From contig LRSR01006137.1 of assembly GCA_001579985.1 (NCBI GenBank), positions 1 to 30,077 of the forward strand: a stretch of DNA of 30,077 nt, written 5' to 3'. Both the position numbers and the translations under genes were made by a program. Of this stretch, positions 16,917-28,700 are shown piece after piece. The stretch is from Hypsibius dujardini (lineage: Eukaryota > Tardigrada > Eutardigrada > Parachela > Hypsibiidae). Numbering within the stretch: the first letter of the stretch is position 1; every line of letters begins with the position of its first letter. Below the pieces are notes generated by a model. It saw only the letters and a program-made list of their open reading frames with translations. It did not search any database and was not told the origin of the DNA.

Positions 16917-19900
16917 ATGCCTGCCTGTGGAGTGCCGCTTGCTCACCAGCTGGTCCTGACCTCATCCGTCGTGCTGCTGCTGCTGCTGACCGAATCGCGT
17001 GAGCTTGCAAACAGAACGTACACACGTGGCAAAAACTCTGGACTAACCGAGTTAAGCCATACAACTCGTACAATGTACAGCCTTATACACATGCCGAGTT
17101 TAATGACTTGACTCGGTCAGCGCAAGGTTTTTGCCACATGTGTATAGCCACGCAAGGGCTCAAACATCTATATACTCACATCTTCGTGTAAGTAAAAAAC
17201 TTTTTTTTTTCAGAATCGTTGGACACTTCGAAGCTGCTGCGGACCTTTAATCTGAACCAGGCCTACGGAAAGTGGAATAAAAAGGGCATTCCCTACTACC
17301 TGGACCCGGCTTTCAGTATGTACGTTATATAAAGCGTGAATTTTATAGAAACCGGCCAGTTACACTTTTTTCCACTTCTTCAGAAATCGAGTGTAACCAC
17401 GGTCTGTGAAAAATTGTCGAAAACGAGTTATCCAGCTGATAATTAGGAGAAAACATTCCTCTAAATTTTAGCGTTTGAAAAAATAAAAAATGTCGAACGG
17501 TTTTTTCGGAAGCGGAGTTGGCGTAGAGGGCACCTTTTTTTCCAGTACACTTGCGCAGTGCATTGCGCAGTGCACAACGCTCTGCAACTGGAAACTGGTC
17601 AAAATTAAATTTGTTGAGCTGTTCCATGATGTAGTTCTGCCACCTGAATTGAGCAAAAGCAGGGGGGAATATCTTGAGAAGCAGACTGTGATGCACGTAG
17701 AAGAGGATGGACGCGCTGAACTTCGACAGTTACTGTACGAGTACTATCGCGATTCTAAGGGCCAGCTTAGCCCCGCCTCCCCCTTCCAAAACTGTGTGTG
17801 ACGTCACGGATTCAATTCCGTTCAGCCAAAACCATGTCGATTGTTGAATGGCTCCTGTTGATTGTTGATTGAGTAGAGCTACGGCTCCCGTTGATTGTTG
17901 ATTGAGTAGAGCAACGGCTCCCGTTGATTGTTGATTGAGTAGAGCAACACTGATTTTGCTCCTGTTGATTGTTGATTGATTCAGTTCGACAAAAGAATAG
18001 TGTCTGAACTATTGAACGCAGGCTGGCCCGGGGCTCGTAATTTACTGGTAGGGCCAAAAACGGCCCTTAGAATCGCGACAATACAGTATACCACGACGAT
18101 CAAGAATCTGCCGCCACTGAGTCTTCGCAGACAGCGGAGGTGGAAATTTCTTTCTCACAGATAGATTAACTTGATCCTTCATATTTTGTATCAGTCTTTT
18201 CGTTTTGTTGGTTTCAAATACTTGAACTTCTGTTTAACGTTCGTTACAGTTACTTTTTAGTTTTGTAGCACCAGTTACGCTCAATTCTGGGCAGGTACCA
18301 TACCGACTGAGTGAAAAACGACGTTTTTTGTTCACGAAAGTATTTATCGTTGTAATGATAAAAAACTTTTTGATATTCAGATCAGTGGGAGCACAATTAT
18401 CCACATCTAAAAGCGGAAATCTTTGAACGATTTTTTCTTGAAAAGTCGTTTTTGGTCTAGTGCTTGGTCACCATCTCGTTACTTTGTTACTTCCGGTCCG
18501 AATCGTGTAACCAAGCACTCAAACCGTCAGCCATTCACTCCTCAATCAGAAAATAGTGCAAATTCACTTTTGTCAAAAAATGCAAATTCACTTTTGTCAA
18601 AATAGTGTAAGAGGTCGGTTTCTATTCACGCCACATGCCGAATAGATGACAAAGTCGCAGTGGCAGTTAGATGACTTTTTGAGTGGGACCTTTTCAGCCA
18701 CAACGGAGAAGGAGATGGTGAAGCTCGCCATCAACACCATTCAATCCGCTCTGCCGCCGCAATGCATCACCTTCATCGAGGTCCCCGAAACCGACCCGCA
18801 GTATAAGGTCAAATTCACTCCCCTCGCCGGCACTCCGTAAGTCCAAATGTATTTAAATGTTTATATGTATTTCAAAGCGACGACTGGATTTATTATGCTT
18901 CATAAAATTTGGCATTAACGATTTTGTTTTGGAAAAAAAATCTAATTGACACTATTCAATGAGCACCATGTATGCGGTAGTTGTGAAAAATAGCACCTTT
19001 TTATATTTTCAATTCATTGTTATTAATGTCATTTTTATATATTTTAATCTATTTTCAAAATTTATAATTACATATTTTTATTAACTTTAGGAAAAATTAT
19101 AATTTTTTGTTTCGAGACAAATTAATTTCTGTTTATGAAGAGTCCGTAATAGTACACACTACAAGAAATGGGTGTTAGAATGTGGTCACCGGCGTGCATG
19201 GTAACGCCTGGTAACGCATGGTAACGCATTTTAACGCATGGTAACGTATGGTAACTCATGGTAACTCATGGTAACGCATGGTAACTCATGGTAACGCATG
19301 GTAACGCATGGTAACGCCTGGTAACGCCTGGTAACGCCTGGTAACGCATGGTAACGCATGGTAACGCATGGTAACACCTGCGTCTTTTTTTCAGCGGGAC
19401 CCCAGAACGGAACTTCTGCTACAGCTATCCCGGTATGAACAAGGCCTCGCCATCCACCACCGAGCAGGTGGTCTCCATTGCCCGTGGACCTACCGGCTGT
19501 CTCCAGACATCCTGCCAAGTGCAGAAGTACCTCGCCATTCTGTTGGGCAAGCGGAATGAACATCAGCGCGGTGATCGCGACAAATACATCACCGTGAACA
19601 GCAACCTCGCCGTTGCGGTAGGGCTTTACGAATCGTTGACATAAATGTTTGGTATATTTTTGCATCAGTAGTTTTTATAGCCGATAAATGACATTCTTTT
19701 CAGGCAGCGTATACAAAGTACAGCACAACGGAAGCCTATTGGTCGCTCTTCCCATATGACTACTGCTCGATCACGCATAATCAGCCGTCGGATTTTGCTG
19801 CCCCTGGTACGGATGCCTTCACAGTGGTCCCGGGCAATGTTGTGACTAAGATGCCTACCGTGTGTGGACTGAGTTTGATTGATTGCAAGGGCATCAGCAT

Positions 19901-22069
19901 GATGTACGGCTGTGAAAGTTCACAATGCGGCCAGCGTAAGTTCAGCCGTTCCATTACTGTAATGTAGACAGAGGCATCTTCCTCATGCCGACAAAGGCAG
20001 GTAGGCAGGCAAACAGACAGGGAAAAAGACAGACAGACAGACAGACACACAGGCAGGCAGACACACAGATACACAGACACACCGACAGACACACAGACAC
20101 ACAGGCACACAGGCAGACACACAGACACACAGACACACAGACACACAGACACACAGACACACAGACAGAAACACAGGCACACAGGTAGACACACAGGCAA
20201 ACAGTCAGACAGACAGATGGACAGCCAGATTTAGCTCATTGCATGTCTATCTGACCCGTACTTCTGCATTTAAAGTTCCTTGCGTGGCCCAGGCTGCACT
20301 GGCACCGGCCCAACCTGAACAGCCAGTTGTCCCTCCTCCAACAACACCACCACCACCACCGCCCACCACAACGCCTCCTGTAAATACGGCAAACCCAGGC
20401 TATCCCTTCACCAAACCGGTCAAGCAGGCTGATGGATGGGTCAAGTACCGCATCGCCATCATCTGCGACCAAGACAAAGCGTCCAAGTTCACCTCAGCGT
20501 CCGGAACGACCTGGTTCAGTGTCTTCAAAACCGGGAGTTTGCTCTACAACGTCCAGCAGCAGGCCGCCAAGGTGGAGTGGGACCCGATCCTGCCGACCGA
20601 CGTGACCTTCCTCCAGACATTGTGGAACTTTGCCGGCCGCGGCAACGAACTGTCCGAGCTGACGGTGTTCAACGGGAAGATGTACGCGCCGGATGACAAG
20701 ACAGGCATTGTCTCTCACATCGGTCTGAACCCGCTGCAGTTCGAGTTTCCGATTGCCATTCTTGGGGACGGAGATGGCAAGACCCAACGAGGTACGCATA
20801 GGTACCTGTAGACTTTCAGTGATTACGGTAAGCCGTCGAGGTACTAGTATCCAGACTGAGTATTCGTAGCGTGACTGATGAAATATTGCTTATGGAACAG
20901 TACTATCGAGTATCAAATAAATACTAGCTGACGCGACACATAATCATAGAAACCCCGCCAGAAAATACCTGTTCTAGGTAAAAACAACCCTCTCTCTCCA
21001 GTTCGTAGCACGCAATCGTCTAGACATACTAGTCTTTCAACTCACAAGTGAACAAAATATATTATAGGTCATACCGTAATCCCCCGATCTCAAGGGACAC
21101 TTCTTTGCCCTACCAGTTAATTTGATCCACCCCGGATCTTATCTGTTCATTACCGTTTGCTATTGTTTACCTACAATCAATCAATCAACTGATTCAATGT
21201 GTGTGTCAAGAAATTCCGCTTAATCAATCAATCAATCGCTGTCAAGTTGCTCTTAAATTTCAACCAATCACGACACAGTGAATCCGATTGAACAGTCAAC
21301 CGATGACTGGAGGGGGTGGAGCTTAACTGTCCCTTGAGATCGGGGGAATACGGTAACTATAGCACTAAGAAGGCACAAATGCCTGCATATTGTGCGAATC
21401 GTTCTCAGTCTCCGAGATGCGCCTATCTACCTCCGTACTGTAAACTGAACCGCTGACCGAACGTCTCCTTAATTAAACCACTTATACCGCAAGTGGGATA
21501 AAAAGACACAGGGGACATACAGGAAAATTCACATGTCTTTGATCGGTCAAGGCCATTTTCAAAGCAGCGAACCATGTAGGAAATATATCAATGTATCATG
21601 CCCTGTAGGTAGGTATGTGACAGGGACCGAATTTCACCTTCTGATTTGTATCTGATCTGATTTGCGTGCATGTTGTATGGTTTCAGGTTTCAAAGCCGAG
21701 TGGTCAACCATTAAAGACGGTGCCATGATCATGGGCAGCATCGGCAGCATGTTCATCGATACGGTGGGGATTAATTTTTGAACGTTTTATTTAATGTGAC
21801 AGCTTGCGTATATGGATCTAACCACAGGTCACTGGTAAAGTTCTCGACGGTGATCGCATGTGGATAAAGAAGATCTATCCAGACGGGCATGTCGTGTCGG
21901 AAGACTGGACCAACAACTACCGGGCCGTACAAAAGAATATGGGTATCAGTTATTCCGGCTACATCAATGTGGAGGCGGCCGGCTGGTCGGATGAGCTCAA
22001 GAAATGGGTATGTTGTGTGTCTGTGTGTCTGTGTGTCTGTGTGTCTGTGTGTCTGTGTGTCTGTGTGTT

Positions 22070-22104
<35 letters not shown>

Positions 22105-22528
22105 GTGTTTGTCTGTCTGTCTGCCTGTCAGTCTGTCTGTCTGCCTGTAAGTCTTTCTCTCTCTCTCTTCCACTTCTTCATACATCGATCTACGGCTACA
22201 GGTATTCCTCCCACGGCGAGCCAGCAATATCGTTTATAACGACTCTACGGAGTCTCTCATGGGGACCAATCACATGGTCATCTGCAATGAGAACTTCACA
22301 CAGTTTACCGACATCATCGTGGGCGATAAAGTTCCGGCAGAAGGGTTCTCCTCCATGAAGTTTGTCCCCGAGACCGGGGGCAATGTGATTGTGGCGCTGA
22401 AGTCGTCGGAGGACGCGTCCAGCAAGTTCGCCACGTTCATCATGGTCTTCGACATCACCGGGAAGATTATCTTACCGAAAACGCTCGTCCTGAATGATTT
22501 CAAATTTGAAGGATTGGAGTTCATATGA
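16917..22528 (+). CDS. Secreted astacin-like pseudoprotease fused to CANT1-type apyrase
   Basis: Nine exons join in phase to 625 residues: 16917-16998, 17214-17315, 18698-18836, 19395-19617, 19704-19935, 20276-20791, 21687-21763, 21828-22007, 22202-22528. Residues 1-27 form a signal peptide (VVLLLLL core). About 35-255 is an astacin (M12A) domain: [21 protein letters not shown], a DRD.YI run, and YDYxS near its end. The zinc site HExxHxxGxxH is replaced by [11 protein letters not shown] (152-162) and the Met-turn Met by Thr206 (SITHN), so it cannot be an active metalloprotease. About 268-300 is a Pro/Thr linker. About 315-625 is a Ca2+-activated nucleotidase of the CANT1/Cimex type with [51 protein letters not shown] and EGLEFI. 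The apyrase half has no ATG or signal of its own. Expected activity: extracellular or ER hydrolysis of nucleoside di/triphosphates. Confidence 0.88.
17021..17142. mobile_element. TA-flanked MITE-like element (CACACGTGGCAAAAA family) in fusion-gene intron 1
   Basis: CACACGTGGCAAAAACTCTG is matched by the inverted CACATGTGGCAAAAACCTTG; TA is present at 17019-17020 and 17143-17144. A related element lies at 26210-26330 in DRC2. Confidence 0.7.
17490..17755 (+). other. Open frame of unknown meaning inside fusion-gene intron 2
   Basis: An ATG at 17490 opens a frame that reads, after a TTTTCCAG at 17540, a plausible-looking helix-rich stretch ([38 protein letters not shown]) and then runs into the MITE at 17733. 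No partner exon or homology is recognised. It could be a cassette exon, a gene relic or chance. Confidence 0.25.
17733..18086. mobile_element. Full-length member of the CTAAGGGCCAGCTTAGCCCC element family
   Basis: Terminal TACTGTA words, then CGCGATTCTAAGGGCC arms in inverted orientation, with TA at 17731-17732 and 18087-18088. The inside has four GTTGATTGTTGATTGA units. The shorter relative is at 15563-15702. It lies in intron 2 of the fusion gene. Confidence 0.75.
18837..19394 (+). other. Fusion-gene intron 3 with an (ATGGTAACGC)n minisatellite
   Basis: From about 19196 to 19376, some 18 copies of the 10-bp unit ATGGTAACGC and close variants (ACTC, CCTG) run up to the acceptor TCTTTTTTTCAG. 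Every unit contains GGTAAC, a weak donor-like word. The left part of the intron is AT-rich with nothing recognised. Confidence 0.85.
19996..20222. repeat. (GACA)/(CACAGA) microsatellite in fusion-gene intron 5
   Basis: CAGACAGACA units grade into ACACAGACAC units over about 220 bp, between the exon 5 donor and the exon 6 acceptor. This intron separates the astacin and apyrase coding parts. Confidence 0.9.
20792..21686 (+). other. Fusion-gene intron 6
   Basis: An 895-nt intron containing the 280-bp MITE at 21074-21353. The rest shows no exon-like frame or repeat. Confidence 0.7.
21074..21353. mobile_element. 280-bp MITE, copy 1 (CCGTAATCCCCCGATCTCAAGGGACA arms)
   Basis: Arms CCGTAATCCCCCGATCTCAA and inverted CCGTATTCCCCCGATCTCAA, flanked by TA at 21072-21073 and 21354-21355. 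It is the same length as, and by eye only a few percent different from, the copy at 27434-27713. The inside is noncoding with AATCAATCAATCA runs. Confidence 0.88.
22008..22165. repeat. (TGTCTG)/(GTCT) microsatellite in fusion-gene intron 8
   Basis: TGTGTCTG units pass into GTCT units, then CTCTCT, starting immediately at the exon 8 donor (TGG|GTATGTTG). Confidence 0.9.
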
Positions 22529-22772
22529 ACCTGCTGATGTTTTTTACACTTGGTTTTTGAACTATAGTCTTTTGATCATTTTTCCCTGTTAACGGCTTAT
22601 AATTACGAAAACTATCACGCCAATCGAGACGGAACAATCGCAACTCTATGGTGTTCCAAAACGAAAAAAGGAACAAACTTGTAAAACGAACCAAACGAAC
22701 CTGTAAAAGTCACACGCTTCGTCTGCGATGCTGAACAGAATTTTGCTTAGGATCGAACAATTTCCTGCAGTG

Positions 22773-25700
22773 TTATGGTTGTTTCGCCTCAGCATCTGCA
22801 GCAGATGAAGCATCAGATGATAGGTGCTTCGCTTCCGCCGCCATGATTTCCTCCTTGACGGTTCGGGTTTCCTGTTCCAGTGCGATCAGTTGGAGCGTCG
22901 CCGTGGCTGCGAATTCTACGTCCGAGACAACCTTGGCGGGCGTCGCCGGAACGGTCAACCTTGAGGCTGCGTTGCCAGTAACGGACAGCTTCGCAGTGTC
23001 TGAAGGAGGATCCGCCGGCGGTGCGGGGAACGGAGGATCCGCCGACGGTGCGGAGAACGGAGGATCCGCCGACGGTGCGGGAAACGGAGGATCCGCCGGC
23101 GGTGCGGAGAACGGAGGATCCGCCGACGGTGCGGAGAACGATGTTTTTCCAGCGGCATTCGAAATCCTAGTCAGCCGACGAGTCCGAAACGCAGTTGGTC
23201 TGAAGAAAGAAAAGTACTACTGCCGTGTGCTCGCGATCTCAAGGGAAACTTTTCTGCCCGACCCGTAAATTTCAACCAACCCAGGCTGTGCCCATTCAGT
23301 GCCGTCCACTAAATTCGCACTGTAGGGACAAATATACGGAAAAGCACGACTGCACAATCAAACAATCAACGAGGAGGAAATCTCATACGAATCAATCAAT
23401 AGAGCACAACGAGTAAGCTGTACGAAATGAGCCAATCAGAGAAGCACGACTGCACAATCAAACAATCAACGAGGAGGAAATCTGATACGAATCAATCAAT
23501 CGAGCACAACGAGTAAGCTGTATGAAATGAGCCAATCAGAGAAGAGCGAATCAGATTGAACGTTCAATCGAGTGCATGCGGGTGTATCTAGGGAGGCGGG
23601 GCTTAGTTGTTCCTTGAAATCGCGAGCATACGGTATTTGGTCTTTTGCATTAATGACTACAATTAATTTTTCTTATAGGGAAAAAGACTGTTTAGCACTA
23701 ATCAAATTACTCTGCCAGTTTCTCAGGTTTTTTAGTGTTTTCAAACTTAATTCTTTAATGAGTAAACACAGTTTCAGTTAAGTTTTTTGAAACACAAAAG
23801 AATGCGCAACTAAAAACGACGTTCTATTAGTAATAATTTTAGTTTAATTTTAGTTTACTTGTTTTAGTTGACTATTTTCAGTTTTTTAGGCAGTTCCATT
23901 TCAATTTTTAATAACCAAGACAAACTTTGAGTTAGGTTTTTAGAAGCTAAAAAATTCACAAACTTAGAAATTAGTACTAAGAAAACTAGTTGTAATTTAA
24001 GAATATTTTTTTAGTTTAATTTTCAATTCAGTTTTTCTTGTTTGTTTAATTTTCCCCAGTCATTGAGGAGTTTCTTCTAAAATCGGGACAGACTTTTTAT
24101 TCAGAAAAAGTTCAAATCTTCCCTCGACTTTTAAAGTGTCGTCAAATGTGACGACGAAACTTTTCCTTTTTCGGCTAAGCTTTTTCCGTTTTCAGAGATA
24201 TCTCGAAATTCAACAAATTTTCGTACAGCCACGGCTACCGAAGAATTATTTTAGACTACTAAACACGAGGAAGCGAACTCCCTTCACAAATAATGTTGGG
24301 ATTGAAAATTTTGCGTACCGGTCAACCACGACATAAGTGGGTCCCTTCGTGGTGAGAAGGGGATTGTTCAAGCGGTCCTCCAGGACTTCTCCGGTGACGG
24401 TCTTATCGCGAACATACTCCCGGATGAGGCCCTCCAACCGAGCGTTCTGACTGCGGAGCTGCTTGTTTTCGAAGGTCCGGGCGATGTTCTTCATCTCCAT
24501 GTGGGCGTTGTTCATCATAAACGGCGCCATTTTCAGCATATCTCCCACATCCTATCACACATTAATATTTCCGGGAGTGGCTATTTTACCGCCCCTTTTT
24601 GGGGCCCAATAGAACCCCGGCTATTTTACCCTTCCTGTGTTGCCCGCACGCCCGTCAGTCCATCCGTCGTCCATCCGTCCGTTTTCCGTCTGTACGTCCT
24701 TTGTCCGTCCGTTGACCATCCATCCGCTATCGGACAGAGGGTCGAACAACGGGCAACGGATGGACGACGGACGGATGACAGACGGACTACGGACGACAGA
24801 CGGACCACGGACCACGGACGACGGACGACAGACGGACGACGGACGACAGACGGACGACGGATGGACGACGGATGACAGACGGACTACGGACGACGGACGA
24901 CAGACGATGAACGGATAATGGGACGAACGACGGATGAACGGACAGCATAGTAGGGGGTAGGGGTAAAATAGCCAGTGCTCTATTGGGCCCCAGAGAGGGA
25001 TAAAAAAGCCGGGCGCTATTATACACTACAAGGGAGGGATAAAATAGCTAGAGCCATATTTTTTTTCTGACGGTCGTTCCGCAATATTTGTCAAAGGTGC
25101 AGTATGTATGCTCGCGGTTCGGTACCTATACCTTATTCATCTCGTATATTGGCTTTTCCTTTTTGAATTTCTCCAATATAACCTGCTCCTGCTTGGTCAA
25201 ATGGCTTTGCGAGGAAGCGTATAATTTATCATCGGGGTCCTGCATCCGATGGCTCGCCAGGGCGTGGCGAACCAATCGAACTCCCTACAAAAAAGAGACT
25301 ATTAAAATTGTTAATTTCATTATTGCTTAATTTGAATAGTGATTTAAAATGCTGAATTTTATTTCAAATTAAAATTATCTTTACACATCATATAAAATCA
25401 GACTTCTGGTCACGTGTCAATTTTGATTTAACTTACAGAGAGTTTATAAACTGTAAAAGCATAAAAAATCAACGGTTATTTTCAATTCAGTTTCTGTTTT
25501 AAAATACCGAAAACAGCGTTTGATTTTAAATTAAAATTTTCTCCCGCAATGAATCCTCTTTAACATCGGACTTTGGTCACGTGACGAATTTTAATATAAT
25601 TCAAATTCAAAACCTTCATTTAAAGAAAACTAGTTCGCGCTGTCTTAAAATGGGAGATTTTTTTATACGTAAAACGTACCGTATGCGCGCGATCTCAAGG

Positions 25701-28700
25701 GACAGCTAAGCCCCGCCTCCCTCGGTATGGCCCTTCACTCGATTGAACGTTCAATCTGATTCACTCTTCTCTCATTGGCTGATTTCGTAGAGCTTACTCG
25801 TTGCGCTTGATTGATTGATTGTAAAGTCGTCCTTTAAAGTATATTTGTACTCTTTGAGCTAGATTGATTGATTGATTGTACAGTCTTGCTTTTAAATATA
25901 TTTCTCCCTATAGTGCTAATTTAATGAACGACATTGAATAGGCACGGCCCGGGTTGGTTAAAATTTCCGGGTAGGGCAGAAAAGTGTCCCTTGAGATCGC
26001 GAGCATACGGTACCAATTTTTCCAGCTCGAAAAGCCGATCGTGAACCGACTGGAAACTGATGGTCATGTCGCGGTACTGCGTTTGGAATTTCAGATTTCC
26101 GGTCCGAATACGTCCTTTGACCACTCCTGTCTCCGCTTTCAGTCTGCCCTTCAACTGGAAGGAGAGGAAAAGGGAATCTTCATGCTCGACTGCTCCACAA
26201 TTACGGCTACACACGTGGCCAAAATGCTAGGCTGTCCGAGTCAGGCAATGTAACTCGGTCATTGCCCGAAGCAATTAGTGGACGAGTAGAATGGCCTGAC
26301 TCAGTTAGCCAAATATTTTGTTCGTGTGCGTATGCAGCTCAATTATACGTAGTAGAAAGTCTCACCTCTTCCCAGTAGCGCATCTTCACCTCGGCGGACT
26401 GACGGAAACTGGCCAACTTAGATTTACGCAGCGCCACTTGTTTCTGAAAACTGCGAAATTATTTTTACTTATCTTCTAAAGAGATATTTCCCAAAGCTCA
26501 ATTGTTGTTACACCCTCGGTCACCCTTGCCGAAAGTCCTTCCACCCTCGATCACCGTTGCCGAAAGTCCTTACAACCCTCGGTCACCCTTGCCGATAGTC
26601 CTTACAACCCTCGGTCACCCTTGCCAATAGTCCGTACACCCTCGGTCACCCTTGCCGATAGTCCTTACAACCCTCGGTCACCCTTGCCGACAGTCCTTCC
26701 ACTCTCGGTCACCCTTGCCGATAGTCCTTACAACCCTCGGTCTCCCTTGCCGACAGTCCTTCCACTCTCGGTCACCGTTGCCGATAGTCCTTACAACCCT
26801 CGGTCACCCTTGCCGACATTCCTTACCGAAAGCATGTTGATGCGCATCACTTGGTACTTGACTTCCTTCGAGCTAATCTCATCCTTGGCGCGCAGCTCCT
26901 GATATCGGATCAGCTTCTCCTCCGTCCGGTTGCGGTACTTGACGTACTCGTCCTCCATTTTCTGGTACAGATCCGTGATGACTTGTTCCATTTGGATGCG
27001 GAGAATTTGCTTCTCCTCCATAATCTACAACCAAAATTACACTTTTATGATCGGTACGACATACCGTCGAGACTGCAAGGCTAAGGTCCCCTGGAGACCT
27101 TCCCCCGAACTGGATTAGGAGCTGTATGATCGCACCGCCCCGATGTATGATCGGAGCGGTGCGCATAAAAAAGCAGAATGCCGAATGAAAGGCGGCAAAA
27201 TGCACAGACAGAAACAGTGAATATTTGAACAAAATCTTTGAGTCAGTTTTATTCTATTTGTTTACAAAAACTCGGAAGTTTTTGTTGACCACTGGTCACG
27301 TGCCATTCAACAATCCGACTCAGATAATGATTTTTAGAAACTGTCAATAGGTTCTTCGGAGGTCGCCATGTCGTCATTTGACGACATTGGACGTTAACGG
27401 GTTAAAACTGGAACATTTCCGATCAGCAGCTTACCGTAATCGCCCGATCTCAAGGGACACTTTTTTGCCCTACCAGTTAATTTGATCCACCCCGGATCTT
27501 ATCTGTTCATCACCGTTTGCTATTGCTTACCTACAATCAATCAATCAACTGATTCGATGTGTGTGTCAAGAAATTCCGCTTAATCAATCAATCAATCGCT
27601 GTCAAGTTGCTCTTAAATTTCAACCAATGACGACACAATGAATCCGATTGAACAGTCAACCGATGACTGGAGAGGGTGGAGCTTAACTGTCTCTTGAGAT
27701 CAGGGGAATACTGTACTCCGTTTTTAATTTCGTCCAGCGATGTGAGGAACTTGGTCCGGCGTTCGGTCTCCTCCTCGGCCCACTCCTCGTCGAGAATCTT
27801 CTTCATCACCTCCAGCTTCTTCAGCTCGTCGTCGTTCTGCTTGCTCAGCATGTTGGTTTTGGCGCACAGCTCCGCCAGCAGCGTCCGGAGGTTACCGTAA
27901 AACTCCTCCTCCATGAACGCGCGCAGTTCCTCGTGGATCTCCACGAGACGGTTGAGTGCGGCGGTGTGGCGCTGCGCCAGCAGTTCCTCCTGCGCGAACG
28001 CCTCTTTCATGTCGCTCATCAGGAAGCCGATCATGTCCTCGCGGCGGTCCATCTCCTGCTCCGTCCGCAGGATGGTCTGGCGCATCTCCTCGTGCAGCTC
28101 GCGACGACGGACGCGACGGAGATGCGGACGGTGCTGCACCAGCACCTGTTTGAAGGCGTCCTGCGCCAGGTTGCGTTCGAAATTCGCCGTGTCCTGTGTG
28201 GAGAAACAACAGCGTGTTTTTTATGGACAATTTTCTAACTAATCCTAATTAATTTCAATTTACTTAATTTTAATTTTACAATTATTTTACTTTAATTTAT
28301 CTTGCTTTTTTGCTTTTCCGTCACAAAATGAAACGATATACTTAAAAGCAAGACTGTACAATCAATCAATCAATCAAGCTCAACGAGTACAAATATACTT
28401 TGAAGTACGACTTTACAATCAATCAATCAAGCGCAACGAGTAAGCTTTACGAAATCAGCCAATGAGAGAAGAGTGAATCAGATTGAACGTTCAATCGCGT
28501 GAAGGGCCATACCGAGGGAGGCGGGGCTTAGCTGTCCCTTGAGATCGCGAGCATACGGTAACAATATTTTAAGGCCACAGTTATTTTACGCCTCCCTTGT
28601 AGTGTGCAGGGCTCACTAGGGAACGGAACGGTAGGAGACACGCCGATCTGTTTGAATTTTTTTTTGCAAATAGTGAACTAAATTATTAAATTTCAGCAAA

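Noticed and set aside
16917-22528. Bacterial origin of the fusion gene
   Set aside because: Nine exons with eukaryotic splice sites, and both domains are of animal type; nothing in composition points to recent transfer.
22843-23268. Gly-rich secreted-looking plus-strand frame
   Set aside because: Antisense of the DRC2 last exon, which joins exon 7 in phase.
24501-24918. Asp/Arg/Thr-rich plus-strand frames
   Set aside because: Caused by the GGACGACGGAC repeats of the foldback element.
26510-26824. CRISPR-like array
   Set aside because: Units are contiguous 32-bp tandem repeats without unique spacers, inside a DRC2 intron of a eukaryote.
27892-28242. Gly/Arg/Ala-rich and Ser/Arg-rich frames opposite or offset to DRC2 exon 2
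   Set aside because: Other-frame shadows of the GC-rich coiled-coil exon.
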